Below are positions 51,091-60,412 of a DNA stretch of 64,000 nt, in pieces. Source of the DNA: Verrucomicrobiales bacterium (GTDB taxonomy: Bacteria; Verrucomicrobiota; Verrucomicrobiia; Methylacidiphilales; JAAUTS01). Under the pieces are notes generated by a model. That model saw nothing but the letters and a program-made list of their open reading frames with translations, was not told the DNA's origin and did no database searches. A program made the position numbers and the translations under genes. The stretch spans positions 1 to 64,000 of the forward strand of contig JAIRPN010000019.1 in NCBI GenBank assembly GCA_031256975.1, read 5' to 3'. Each line of letters opens with the position of its first letter. The first letter of the stretch is position 1.

Positions 51091-52983
51091 ATGTTTGATT
51101 ACCCCAAGGAATACGATGTTGTCGTAGCGGGTGCCGGTCATGCAGGCTGCGAGGCGGCCTTGGCGGCGGCGCGGATGGGGTGTCGGACTTTGCTGCTGAC
51201 CATGAATCTGGATACGGTGGCGCAGATGAGTTGTAATCCGGCGATTGGCGGACTGGCCAAGGGCCATATTGTTCGTGAAATCGATGCCCTCGGTGGCGCG
51301 ATGGGGTTGAATACCGATGCCACTGGCATTCAGTTTCGCATGCTGAATACCAAAAAAGGCCCGAGTGTTCGCGCGCCGCGTGCCCAGTGTGACAAGAAGG
51401 CTTATCAATTCCGTATGAAAGCGGTGCTGGAACGCACCCCGAATCTTGATCTTAAGCAGGGAGACATCGCCGACCTTGAAGTCGCTAATGACCAAATCAC
51501 GGCGCTAACCACGACCATGGGGGTACGCTACCGAACCAAGACCGTGGTCATCACCACCGGCACCTTTTTGAAAGCCCTCATGCATGTGGGATTGAAAAAT
51601 GCCACCGGGGGTCGCATGGGTGACGGGGTGAGCAATTTTTCCGACTGCCTGCGCCGTCTTGGCTTTAGCGTCGAGCGACTGAAAACCGGAACCCCCCCTC
51701 GCCTCAACGGCAAGACTATCGACTTTTCCAAATGCCAGCGTCAGGATGGTGATACCCCTCCTCCGGCCTTCAGTTACATGGCGGATACGATCTCCCAGGA
51801 CGCTAATGACGAACTGACCAAGCACGAAATTTTCACCCTGAACAGCTGGAATCCGCGAATGTTCCACGTGGAACAAATCCCCTGCTGGATCACTCATACC
51901 AATCAAAAAACCGCTGAAATCATCCGCGCTAACTTGGATAAATCTCCCCTTTATTGCGGAATCATCCAAGGCATCGGTCCGCGTTATTGCCCTTCGCTTG
52001 AGGATAAAATTGTCCGTTTCGCCCACAAGGAATCCCATCAGGTTTTCCTGGAGCCGGAAGGGCGGCATACGGACGAATATTACATTAATGGTTGCTCCAC
52101 CTCCCTGCCCATCGAGGCGCAATATGCCTTTATCCGCAGCATTAGCGGCTTGGAAAATGCCGAGATCATGCGTGCCGGTTATGCGGTGGAATACGATTTT
52201 TGTCCCCCTACCCAGCTCCACCCGACGCTAATGACGAAAAATGTTGAAGGGTTATTTTTCGCTGGGCAAATCAATGGCACTTCCGGTTATGAGGAAGCCG
52301 CCGTGCAAGGTTTGATGGCGGGCGCCAATGCCGCGCTGTGGTTGCAGCAGAAAACCCCTTTCATCCTTGGCCGTCACGAGGCTTACGTCGGGGTGTTGAT
52401 TGATGATTTGGTGACCAAGGGAACCAAGGAGCCTTATCGCATGTTTACCTCCCGTGCCGAATATCGTCTCCTGCTCCGCCAGGATAATGCCGATCTCCGC
52501 CTCACCAAGCGTGGCGCGGAAATTGGTTTGGTGCAACCCGAGCGGGTCGCCCGGGTCGATGAAAAATTACGCCAGATCGACGAAATGAAAAGCCGTCTGC
52601 GCCAGACTCGTGTGGATGGTGTGTTGCTGGCGGATTGGTTGAAACGCCCGGAAATCACTTGGGAGAACCTGCCTGCCGAATTTCAGGACGCTAACGACGA
52701 AGTTGCGGCGCAAGTCGAAACTGACATCAAATATGCCGGTTACGTCGCGCGTGAATTGGTTCAAATTGAACGTGCCCGCGAGATGGAAGAAAAACTGATT
52801 CCCGACTGGGTGGATTACACCAAGATCCAGGGCCTGAAAACCGAGGCGCGCATGAAATTGAACGAGGTTCGCCCGCGCAGCTTTGGCCAGGCGGCACGCG
52901 TCAGTGGCATCAATCCCGCCGACATCGCCATCCTGAGCGTCTGGGTCAAACGCGGAAAAAAGGCCGCTAATGGTGAAGTATGA
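51091..52983 (+). CDS. mnmG: tRNA uridine-5-carboxymethylaminomethyl modification enzyme
   Basis: 630 residues, full length. The FAD-binding dinucleotide fold opens with VVVAGAGHAGCEAALAAARMG, followed by LDTVAQMSCNPAIGGLAKGHIVREIDALGG, RGPSVRAPRAQ-type block, TGTFLKALMHVGL, and the C-terminal AARVSGINPADIAILSVW. With MnmE it makes the cmnm5 modification at the wobble uridine of tRNA; mnmE is not here. It carries seven DUS-like cores, three of them full 12-mers, twice coding Asp-Ala-Asn-Asp-Glu. The 228-bp gap upstream contains an AT-rich promoter-like tract (51062-51090). Its stop overlaps the next gene's ATG. Confidence 0.95.
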   Translation: MFDYPKEYDVVVAGAGHAGCEAALAAARMGCRTLLLTMNLDTVAQMSCNPAIGGLAKGHIVREIDALGGAMGLNTDATGIQFRMLNTKKGPSVRAPRAQCDKKAYQFRMKAVLERTPNLDLKQGDIADLEVANDQITALTTTMGVRYRTKTVVITTGTFLKALMHVGLKNATGGRMGDGVSNFSDCLRRLGFSVERLKTGTPPRLNGKTIDFSKCQRQDGDTPPPAFSYMADTISQDANDELTKHEIFTLNSWNPRMFHVEQIPCWITHTNQKTAEIIRANLDKSPLYCGIIQGIGPRYCPSLEDKIVRFAHKESHQVFLEPEGRHTDEYYINGCSTSLPIEAQYAFIRSISGLENAEIMRAGYAVEYDFCPPTQLHPTLMTKNVEGLFFAGQINGTSGYEEAAVQGLMAGANAALWLQQKTPFILGRHEAYVGVLIDDLVTKGTKEPYRMFTSRAEYRLLLRQDNADLRLTKRGAEIGLVQPERVARVDEKLRQIDEMKSRLRQTRVDGVLLADWLKRPEITWENLPAEFQDANDEVAAQVETDIKYAGYVARELVQIERAREMEEKLIPDWVDYTKIQGLKTEARMKLNEVRPRSFGQAARVSGINPADIAILSVWVKRGKKAANGEV

Positions 52984-53369
52984 TCAAAGCCGAAGCCTTG
53001 CATCACATCGCGGTGATTTGTTCGGATTATGAAAAATCCAAAAAATTTTACACCCAAATTTTGGGGCTAACGGTGATCCGTGAGACTTTCCGCGCCGAGC
53101 GGAATTCCTACAAATTGGATCTGGCGCTCAACGGTCAATATTTGATCGAGCTGTTTTCCTTTCCCAATCCGCCGCCGCGTCCGACCCAGCCGGAGGCGAG
53201 GGGACTGCGGCATCTGGCATTCGCGGTTGGCGACCTGGAAAAATCAGTTAAGTCGTTGATTGATAACAAGATAAGTGTTGAATCAGTGCGCATGGATGAA
53301 TTCACCGGGAAAAAATTCACCTTTTTCTCCGATCCCGACGGTTTGCCGATTGAACTCTACGAACGCTAA
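52980..53369 (+). CDS. VOC/glyoxalase-like protein 2 (GloA2/YaeR type)
   Basis: 129 residues: ALHHIAVICSDYEKSKKFYTQILGL, LDLALNGQYLIELFSFPNPP, LRHLAFAVGDLEKSVKSL and FFSDPDGLPIELYER show both modules and the four metal ligands (His, Glu, His, Glu) of the SMU1112c/YaeR-type lyases. It probably binds a divalent metal and acts on a small aldehyde or methylglyoxal-like adduct. ATGA overlap with mnmG indicates translational coupling. Confidence 0.8.
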   Translation: MIKAEALHHIAVICSDYEKSKKFYTQILGLTVIRETFRAERNSYKLDLALNGQYLIELFSFPNPPPRPTQPEARGLRHLAFAVGDLEKSVKSLIDNKISVESVRMDEFTGKKFTFFSDPDGLPIELYER

Positions 53370-53408
53370 CCATGAGTTGCGTTGGCATTGACTAACAATC
53401 AAATGGCT

Positions 53409-53532
53409 TTGCACAAGAAGTCCAAATAAACCCATCCGCTCACCCTGAGCTTGTCGAAGGGTGAACCTGTCCCCTGAGTAAAGTCATGCTTCGACAAGCT
53501 CAGGGTGAGCGGAGAAGGGAGAGATTTAGGAA
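53409..53532. repeat. MITE-like element, copy B
   Basis: Reversed copy of the element at 37251-37384: TTGCACAAGAAGTCCAAAT at the left, internal CCTGAGCTTGTCGAAGG and its inverse CTTCGACAAGCTCAGG, then GGGAGAGATTTAGGA. The right terminal repeat is eroded (AATTTTAAG in place of CTTTTTTGCAA), so this copy is probably older. Confidence 0.78.
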
Positions 53533-53559
53533 TTTTAAGATTGCCGTTAGCGTCACGGA

Positions 53560-54300
53560 TTAATTCGCGCGCTGCCTGGCTTCGTTCTTGATGGCGGAGA
53601 ACAAAATGGCCTGCTCGGCGTATTCGATCCACGGGCCGTAGGGCACCTCGTCGTTGTCGACGAATCGCCAGTTAGTCTTGTCGAGGCCGCTCAGGCCGAG
53701 ATAGTCGCGCACCGCCGGGGAAACGTCCAGCCCGGCCTTGTTGAAGTCCGACGGGCGGTCGGTGCCAAACACATATTTCACATGATCGTAGCGCAGCGGG
53801 CCGACATCCTCCCATTGGGCGAAGCAGACGCGACCCTTGAACTCGATCATGATCCAGCGGCCCTGGCATTGGGATTGCAGCGGATTGTCCCTGTAGGTTT
53901 GCTTGCTGTACCACGGCACATACTTGGCGGCGAGTTCGGGGTATTTGATATCGTTGAAAGGCAGCGCCACGTAGAACGGATTCAGCGTCGGCGCGAATTT
54001 TTTCGGCAAGGTGGTCAACTGTGCCGAGGCCACGCGTTTTTCCGGGTGGTCGACGCCGCCGTAATTGCGGGTCCATGCGCGATCCCAGGCGCTGGCGTAG
54101 TTGGTCGTGTCGCTATAACTGGTGGAACCTTGGCCGATCCAAAAATAAGTGGTGACGATGTTGCGCTTGACCGGATACGCGGAATGCAGCGTGATGTCCT
54201 TGAGAGTAAGATAGGGGGTAGGGGAATCCTTGGGTTCCGCCAGCGCCGGCCGAATCCAGAGCGCGCAAAAAATTGCAATCACCCATAAGACCCGATTCAT
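53560..54300 (-). CDS. Secreted protein, possible RlpA-like fold
   Basis: 246 residues with signal peptide ending ALA (residue 21). The mature part has SAYPVKRNIVTTYFWIGQGST, VALPFNDIKYPELAAKYVPW, GRVCFAQWEDVGP and FGTDRPSDFNKAGLDVSPAVRDYLGL. The order of a surface Asn-Asp pair, a WEDVGP turn and a GLDVSPAV-type segment recalls the double-psi barrel of RlpA-like lytic enzymes, but I would not assert activity. Two Cys may form a disulphide. Confidence 0.55.
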   Translation of the reverse strand: MNRVLWVIAIFCALWIRPALAEPKDSPTPYLTLKDITLHSAYPVKRNIVTTYFWIGQGSTSYSDTTNYASAWDRAWTRNYGGVDHPEKRVASAQLTTLPKKFAPTLNPFYVALPFNDIKYPELAAKYVPWYSKQTYRDNPLQSQCQGRWIMIEFKGRVCFAQWEDVGPLRYDHVKYVFGTDRPSDFNKAGLDVSPAVRDYLGLSGLDKTNWRFVDNDEVPYGPWIEYAEQAILFSAIKNEARQRAN

Positions 54301-54412
54301 AGGTCCGTAAAATAAGAATGTCAGCGAAAGAAGTCAAATATTTTTATGCTTTAGCCAGTAAAAATATCCGTAACCCTGCATTGTTTTGCGAGCTTAGTTA
54401 TGAATCGGGAAA

Positions 54413-56056
54413 TCAGGATTTCGGCAACGCGGCGCGGGCTTGCTTGATCGCGTCGATGGCTTCCTTGCGCGGCAGGTTATCGCCGCTAATGGCGAGCACT
54501 TTTTGGAAGAATTGGATCGCCAGTTCGTTTTCACCGGCGTCCTTCAACTGCATGCCTTGCTGGTAGTAATTGCAGGCGCTCCAAAGGCTTTCGAAATCGG
54601 CCTTGCCGTTGCAGGTGCGGGTGGCGTCGTGGATGACGTTGAGGTAAATCAGGCAGTTTTTCCAATCCCGTTTCCCGGCAAGTTCGCCGACGCGGCGGAT
54701 GACGGCGTCGGTGGCGCGCTCGCCCTTTTTAATTTGGCCGGGGAAGTCTTTCAGGCCGTAGTATTTGACGATGCCCGCCGTTAGCGCCTGCTGGTAAATG
54801 TCGTCGACTTGCGCCGCCCAGGGGCTTGGCGAGAGGCGGAAGGTGGCTTCGCTGTTGAAGGAAGTGAAGCTGTTGGAGTCGACGGCGTTCTGCAGATTCT
54901 GCACCCGCTTCACCGCGTCACGCAGGCTGGACACATCGTCGCGATAGGTGTTGTAGGGCAGCAGATTGGCGTAGGCGTTGACGCGGGAGAGCAATTTTTT
55001 GATGTCGCGGTTCTTTTGGTAATCGGCAAACCAGCGGTTGATTTGCGTGTCGATTTTGCCAAAGGCCTCGTCATTGGCGTCCGGCGCCTTGTCCAGTGCG
55101 ACCGCGGTTTTCACGTCCAGCCAGCCTTTCGGCAATAAGGAAAGATCCGCGTCCGAGTTCTCGTTCAGGTTGCGGATGTAATTCGCCATTTGCTTGTAAT
55201 TGCCCTGCTGCTCGGCGGCGGCGATGTTGGCGGCGTACTCGACAGTGCGGCGGAGGCTTTCGATCTTGCGGTAGAACGAGCGGACGTTGTTGAAGTTGGA
55301 ATAAAGCTGGTCGACATCATCCTTGACGGCATCCAGTTCCTGGGCGGTTTTCGCCGTCGACAATTTCGTCATTAGCGGCTGGAGCGCTTGGTTGAATTGC
55401 GCGGTGGAATTTTTTTGCAATTCGTCACGAACGGCGCGCAGCTTGGCGGGATTGGCGAAGCGGGAATAGCGGTCGGAAATGAGATTGTTCAGGATGCTGA
55501 ATTGCAGGCCAATGTTGCCGTCTGTACCGGCGTCGAGGTAATTGGCCCACTGGTTGAGGAAATTGTTGGCGTTGTTCAAGCGCTGGCGCAGGCGGTTCAG
55601 CTCGCGGTCGCCCCGTTGCAGGGCGGGGGAATTTTGCAGATCCTGCAACTGGTCGATAAGGGGATCCAGGTCTTTCGACGATTTCGCGGTTAGCGCCTTG
55701 GTTTCCAGTTCGGCGAGGAATTGGTTGGTCTTCGCCGTTAGCGTCTCAAGGCTGGCGGCGCGCGCCTTCTCCAGTTCGGTCAAAATGTTCTGCCAGGTTT
55801 TTTTGTCGGTGTCGTTCTTGCTTTGCGCCAGTCCGTTCTTGGCGATGCGGATTGCGTTGCCCCAGTCGTCGTTGCCGACGAAATCCTGCAACTGCGAGAC
55901 TTGTTGCACATTATACAGCGCCGCGGAACTGTCGCTTGTGGAAAATGATCCGGCGTAGACGGACAGGCGTTTTTTCACATCCTGCGCCATTAGCGGCGAA
56001 ATAGCGGTGAGGGAAAAAATCAGGGCAACGGCACCGGCGAGACGGGGAGTTTTCAT
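54413..56056 (-). CDS. Large secreted helical protein of unknown function
   Basis: 547 residues with a signal peptide ending LMAQ near residue 25, then almost entirely helical, polar sequence with heptad-like Leu/Ala patterns (for example LETLTAKTNQFLAELETKALTAK and ELDAVKDDVDQLYSNFNNV). The C-terminal 60 residues (YYQQGMQLKDAGENELAIQFF onward) look like a tetratricopeptide-type repeat. It is probably periplasmic. No catalytic motif is visible. Six DUS-like cores occur in the gene, several coding Leu-Thr-Ala. Confidence 0.5.
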   Translation of the reverse strand: MKTPRLAGAVALIFSLTAISPLMAQDVKKRLSVYAGSFSTSDSSAALYNVQQVSQLQDFVGNDDWGNAIRIAKNGLAQSKNDTDKKTWQNILTELEKARAASLETLTAKTNQFLAELETKALTAKSSKDLDPLIDQLQDLQNSPALQRGDRELNRLRQRLNNANNFLNQWANYLDAGTDGNIGLQFSILNNLISDRYSRFANPAKLRAVRDELQKNSTAQFNQALQPLMTKLSTAKTAQELDAVKDDVDQLYSNFNNVRSFYRKIESLRRTVEYAANIAAAEQQGNYKQMANYIRNLNENSDADLSLLPKGWLDVKTAVALDKAPDANDEAFGKIDTQINRWFADYQKNRDIKKLLSRVNAYANLLPYNTYRDDVSSLRDAVKRVQNLQNAVDSNSFTSFNSEATFRLSPSPWAAQVDDIYQQALTAGIVKYYGLKDFPGQIKKGERATDAVIRRVGELAGKRDWKNCLIYLNVIHDATRTCNGKADFESLWSACNYYQQGMQLKDAGENELAIQFFQKVLAISGDNLPRKEAIDAIKQARAALPKS

Positions 56057-56152
56057 GCGCTACTTGTAATTCATTGCCAAAAGGCTGGCAAGCGGCGAAA
56101 TGTAAAAAAATTGTGATAAGTTTTTCTGGTTTTTAAGGTTACAGGGTTTAGC

Positions 56153-56734
56153 ATGAACGGCATGAGCATTGATGTTACCGAACGACTCGCCAAGCATCTC
56201 TACAAAACCCCCGATATCTGCCAAGCCGCCTTCGTCGCCTCCACTTCACGTGTGATGGGCGATGTCACGCTCGGCAAGGACGCCAGCGTCTGGTACCACT
56301 GCGTACTGCGCGGTGATATCAATTCGATCAAGATCGGCGAGGGGAGCAATATCCAGGACGGCACCATCGTGCATTTGTCCGATGACTATGGTGTTGAAAT
56401 CGGCAATTATACCACGGTCGGTCACAGGGCGATGATCCACGGCTGCAAGATCGGCAATGAATGCCTGATCGGCATGGGCGCGACAATCCTCGATGGCGCG
56501 GTGATAGGCGACCGGTGTATCATTGGCGCTTGTTCACTGGTCACCAAGGGCATGAAAGTGCCGGATGGCTCGATGGTTTTTGGCAATCCCGCCGTGGTCA
56601 AACGCCTGCTCACCGAGGAAGAACAAAAGGGCATCCGCCACTGGGCGGAAAAATATATCAAGGTTGCCAAGGCGCATCTTGATTACCGCCATACCGTGCA
56701 GTCCGTTGCCCGCAAGGCGGCACGGATGGAGTGA
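56153..56734 (+). CDS. Gamma-class carbonic anhydrase-like hexapeptide protein
   Basis: 193 residues of a left-handed beta helix with repeated hexapeptides: VMGDVTLGKDASVWYHCVLRGD, GTIVHLSDDYGVEIGNYTTVGHRAMIHGCKIG and GATILDGAVIGDRCIIGACSLV. The three zinc-ligand His (WYH? region, VH in GTIVHL, VGH and IHG) match the YrdA/CaiE-type gamma-CA family. It may hydrate CO2 or be an inactive homologue. A later start at ATG 56162 is also possible. Stand-alone, followed by a convergent purF. Confidence 0.85.
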   Translation: MNGMSIDVTERLAKHLYKTPDICQAAFVASTSRVMGDVTLGKDASVWYHCVLRGDINSIKIGEGSNIQDGTIVHLSDDYGVEIGNYTTVGHRAMIHGCKIGNECLIGMGATILDGAVIGDRCIIGACSLVTKGMKVPDGSMVFGNPAVVKRLLTEEEQKGIRHWAEKYIKVAKAHLDYRHTVQSVARKAARME

Positions 56735-56861
56735 GAAGTTTTTTACCGGTTGCCTGGCATTGGTGATCGGTATTGTTTGCGCGCCAAAGATTTTTGTTAC
56801 CTTTGGTTCCTTTGTTAGTCTGACTTCCGCCAATGACAAATTTCGCCATTAGCGGGTTCAT

Positions 56862-58778
56862 TCAATAACTCCGTTTGCCTGAGGAGTTTTCGTAGTAGTT
56901 GATGTAGGCGCGATTCAGCACTTTGTAACCGCCGGGGGTTGGATATTTGCCGGTGAAATACCAGTCGCCACTGTGATTGGGCAGGGCCTTGTGCAGGTTT
57001 TCCACGGTTTGGAACACCAGCTTGACCTCGCCGTGCCAGTTTTCGAGCTTCGGGGTTACCAACTGCGAAATTTTTTCCGAAATCTGCTGGGTGGTGAAGC
57101 GATCGTAGATGCGTTTGACGTGATTTTGCAATTGCACGTCAGGTTTGCCGGATTGCGCCACGCAGTCGCGATACACTTCCTGCAACAATTCGGTCTGGCC
57201 GGTATCTTTGAGCAGGGCAACGACAGCCTGGAAGGCGATGAACTTGCCGAGTTCCGACATGTCGATGCCGTAACAGTCGGGGTAGCGGATTTGCGGCGAG
57301 GTTGAAGCGATCAGGATTTTTTTCGGATTCAACCGGGCGAGAATCTTGATGACCGAATTTTTCAGCGTGGTGCCGCGCACGATGGAGTCGTCCACGCAGA
57401 CCAGCGTGTCGTCCGGGTTGAGCGTGCCGTAGGTGATGTCGTACACGTGCGAGGCCAGCTGGTTGCGGTCGCTTTCCTGGCTGATGAAGGTGCGCAGCTT
57501 GATGTCCTTGTTGGCGACCTTGTCGGTGCGAGGCCAGCCGCGTAGGATCAGGCTGTCGAGGAAATCCTCGGTCAGCGTGCCTTGGCGCGAAGCTTTCAGG
57601 ATGTCGTCGCGCACTTCCAAGCGGCGGCGCAGGCGCAGGGATTCCAGCAGACCGTAATAACCAATTTCCGCGGTGTTCGGGATGAAGCTGAACACCGAGT
57701 GGTCGAAATCGTGGTTGATTTCCTGCAGTATTTGCTCGCTCAGCAACGCGCCGAGGCGTTTGCGTTCGCGGTAAATCTCCTGGTCGTTGCCGCGCGAAAA
57801 ATAAATGCGCTCGAAGGAGCAGGATTTCTGCGGCGCGGGTTCGTGATATTCGCCGATCGAAAATTCGCCGGTTTTCTTGATCACGTAAACGTGGCCGGGC
57901 TTGGCTTCCTGGATGTCCTTGAATTCCTGGTCAAAGACCGTCATGAGCGGCGCGCGTTCGGAGGCGAAGGCAACGACTTCGTCGTTAGCGAAGTAGAACA
58001 GCGGACGGATGCCCACCGGGTCGCGCAGCGCGAAGGCGTCGCCGTTGCCGACCGCGCCGATCAGGGAATAGCCGCCGTCCCAGGGACGTGAGGCGTTCTT
58101 GATGATATCGACCAGATTAAGCTGGTCGCTGATGCCTTGGGCGATGTCGGTGCCTTCCAGGCCTTGGTCGCGCAGCTTGCGGTAAATCGCGTCGTGTTCC
58201 TGATCGAGGTAAAAACCGATTTCTTCCAGCAGGGTCTGGGTATCGGTGCTGAAAATCGGGTGCTGGCCGTGGTTGACCAGCCGCTTGTTCAGTTCCTCGT
58301 TGTTGGTGATATTGAAATTACCGGCCAGCACCAGGTTTTTGGTCGGCCAATTGCTGCGGCGGAAATACGGGTGGCAGGCGCTGATGTTGTAGCCGCCCGA
58401 GGTGCCGTAACGCAGGTGGCCGAGGTAGATTTCCGCACCGTAGTCGAAATTGTCCTTCACCGTTTGCGCGAATTCGGGATGCACGGTTCCAGCCTTGACC
58501 ATGGCGTCATATTGGCCGAACAGTTTCTTGAAGATACGGTCCAACGAATTGCGCTTCATTTCGCGCTCGCGGAAGATGTAGGGATAACCGGGGGAGGTGT
58601 TGAGTTTGACCGCCGCCACGCCCGCGCCGTCCTGGCCGCGGTTGTGCTGCTTTTCCATCAGCAGGTACAATTTGAACAAACCCCAGAGCGGCGAATTGTA
58701 TTTTTCGTAGTAGTAGGACAGCGGCTTGAGCAGGCGCACGAAGGCGACACCACACTCGTGTTTAATCGGGTCGCTCAT
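56862..58778 (-). CDS. purF: Amidophosphoribosyltransferase, long form
   Basis: 638 residues, longer than the about 500 of E. coli PurF and like the form common in Bacteroidetes and relatives. The glutamine amidotransferase domain has its nucleophile near the start (HECGVAFVRLL, Cys9 rather than Cys2), then GQDGAGVAAV, LGHLRYGTSGG and NITNNEEL. The phosphoribosyltransferase half has VCVDDSIVRGTTLKN as the PRPP loop and CYGIDMSELGKFIAF. It makes phosphoribosylamine, the first committed step of purine synthesis; purE lies 5 kb downstream. Missing Cys at position 2 implies no propeptide removal of the classic kind, since Cys9 is internal, which deserves checking. Confidence 0.88.
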   Translation of the reverse strand: MSDPIKHECGVAFVRLLKPLSYYYEKYNSPLWGLFKLYLLMEKQHNRGQDGAGVAAVKLNTSPGYPYIFREREMKRNSLDRIFKKLFGQYDAMVKAGTVHPEFAQTVKDNFDYGAEIYLGHLRYGTSGGYNISACHPYFRRSNWPTKNLVLAGNFNITNNEELNKRLVNHGQHPIFSTDTQTLLEEIGFYLDQEHDAIYRKLRDQGLEGTDIAQGISDQLNLVDIIKNASRPWDGGYSLIGAVGNGDAFALRDPVGIRPLFYFANDEVVAFASERAPLMTVFDQEFKDIQEAKPGHVYVIKKTGEFSIGEYHEPAPQKSCSFERIYFSRGNDQEIYRERKRLGALLSEQILQEINHDFDHSVFSFIPNTAEIGYYGLLESLRLRRRLEVRDDILKASRQGTLTEDFLDSLILRGWPRTDKVANKDIKLRTFISQESDRNQLASHVYDITYGTLNPDDTLVCVDDSIVRGTTLKNSVIKILARLNPKKILIASTSPQIRYPDCYGIDMSELGKFIAFQAVVALLKDTGQTELLQEVYRDCVAQSGKPDVQLQNHVKRIYDRFTTQQISEKISQLVTPKLENWHGEVKLVFQTVENLHKALPNHSGDWYFTGKYPTPGGYKVLNRAYINYYENSSGKRSY

Positions 58779-58926
58779 ATTTAGAAGTTACGTTGGGTTT
58801 GAAATCCGGCAAGCGGGGAAATCATAATCCGACAATAGGGACACTATCGCCGCCGACAAGAACCATTGCGGAAATTTTTTGCCAGCAATGCCGCTAATGA
58901 TGAAACGGTGGCTCGCCGTTAGCGGG

Positions 58927-59565
58927 TCAAAACACCCGCTTGAGCTTATCGCTTTTAAAAACGCTGACCGGGGTGATCATCTCGCGATCCAGTGGCAACT
59001 GACCGTTTTCCATGCCACGGATGAAACTTTCGCTGGGTTTCCAATTCAAATCCCCGAGTTTTTGCCATTGTCCCAGCTGGATGCCCAGTGCGTGGTTGTA
59101 CACTTTGTAAACCAGTTCGGAACAATAGATTTCCGTGTCATCCGGCGCGTAATGGTAATCGTAGGGTTTATTGAGGAATTTTTTGATTTCCGCGGTGATT
59201 TTCCCTCGCTGTTCCTCATTAAGATTGGGCACGCGCAGTGCGGCAACCTTGATGCTGCGACCGCGACCGATCCACAGATGCAACGGCGTGTAATGAACAT
59301 CGCCAATAGCCTCAGCCACCTGCCATTGGTCGTTTTCCCGGACCAGAATGCCGCAATGCGTCCATTCCGATTGGGTGATATTCCCGATTTCGTCGGCCAA
59401 TTGTCCGTGGGGCAGGGTCTGGAACAGAATGTCACCCTCCTGTTTGTCGGCAAGCGCATAGGAGGCGTGGACGTCGACACGGTAAGTGATGGCTACGACC
59501 AACAGCAGAACCAGCAGGATGGACAGTCTGAGTTTGCCGAGGAAAGTCGGGGGAAATACTTTCAT
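58927..59565 (-). CDS. YiiX-like permuted papain-fold hydrolase
   Basis: 212 residues: an N-terminal membrane or signal segment (RLSILLVLLLVVAITY), then GDILFQTLPHG, catalytic His in EWTHCGILV and catalytic Cys in IYCSELVYKVY, the circularly permuted NlpC/P60-type order of the YiiX/YebB family. It may cleave amide or ester bonds in the envelope. It is followed by a non-coding 147-bp stretch towards purF that contains two DUS-like cores. Confidence 0.78.
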   Translation of the reverse strand: MKVFPPTFLGKLRLSILLVLLLVVAITYRVDVHASYALADKQEGDILFQTLPHGQLADEIGNITQSEWTHCGILVRENDQWQVAEAIGDVHYTPLHLWIGRGRSIKVAALRVPNLNEEQRGKITAEIKKFLNKPYDYHYAPDDTEIYCSELVYKVYNHALGIQLGQWQKLGDLNWKPSESFIRGMENGQLPLDREMITPVSVFKSDKLKRVF

Positions 59566-59611
59566 GGTTAGCGAGTAATAACAGGACTAAACATCCAACA
59601 CCAGCCAATTA

Positions 59612-60412
59612 TCAGTTTGCCTGCCTGCCGTCCTGGGAAGCCATTTCCCTAAGTTCCCTCAAAATCAAGCCGCACAGGGTTTCGTTGCCGGCAATGAGCG
59701 ATATTTTTCTGTCGTTGCGGAAGTGGACAATTTTTCCACCCGCCTCCTCCACGAGCAGGAGGCCCGCTGCGACATCCCAAGGGTTTAGCGCCATTTCCCA
59801 ATACCCGTCGAATCTGCCGTCGGCGACAAGGGCTAGGTCGTAGGCGGCTGAACCGAAGCGCCGGACGGCCCTGGCCTTGATGGACAGGTGATTGAAATAG
59901 GCCAGGTTGTTAACCGGATTTTGCGCGATATCGTAAGGGAATCCGGTCGCCAATACCGAGCTTTTCAAGCTGGTCTTTTTCGACACCGTTATTCTTTGGC
60001 CGTTGCGGTAGGCACCGTTTCCTTGGATGGCGGTGAACAGGTCGCCAACGACCGGATTATAGACCACGCCAAGCACGGTTTGGCCTTTGTGCTGCAAGGC
60101 GATTGAAACCGTGAAAATCGGCAGCCCCTGCGCGAAGTTGGTGGTGCCGTCCAAGGGATCGATCACCCACCGGTAATCCGAATGCAGATCGGATTCCCCC
60201 GACTCCTCGGTTAATACCGAATGTCCGGGAAAGTGGGTCCGGATATGGTTCAGGATCATTTCATCGGATTTTTTGTCGATTTCCGTGACCAGGTCTGTCT
60301 CCGTCGATTTGGTATCGATGGACAGGTCGGCCTTGAACATGTTGTTTTTTTGAAAAGTTCCGACCTGTTTCGCCAGTTCGATGACCTGATTCAGTATTTC
60401 TTGATAATTCAT
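59612..60412 (-). CDS. Inositol-1-monophosphatase family protein
   Basis: 266 residues with all family blocks: VLTEESGE (Glu), WVIDPLDGTTNFAQGLP (Asp-x-Leu-Asp metal site) and NPWDVAAGLLLVEEAGG. It dephosphorylates inositol phosphate or similar sugar phosphates using Mg2+. It overlaps the upstream membrane protein gene by 4 bp (ATGA). Confidence 0.88.
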   Translation of the reverse strand: MNYQEILNQVIELAKQVGTFQKNNMFKADLSIDTKSTETDLVTEIDKKSDEMILNHIRTHFPGHSVLTEESGESDLHSDYRWVIDPLDGTTNFAQGLPIFTVSIALQHKGQTVLGVVYNPVVGDLFTAIQGNGAYRNGQRITVSKKTSLKSSVLATGFPYDIAQNPVNNLAYFNHLSIKARAVRRFGSAAYDLALVADGRFDGYWEMALNPWDVAAGLLLVEEAGGKIVHFRNDRKISLIAGNETLCGLILRELREMASQDGRQAN

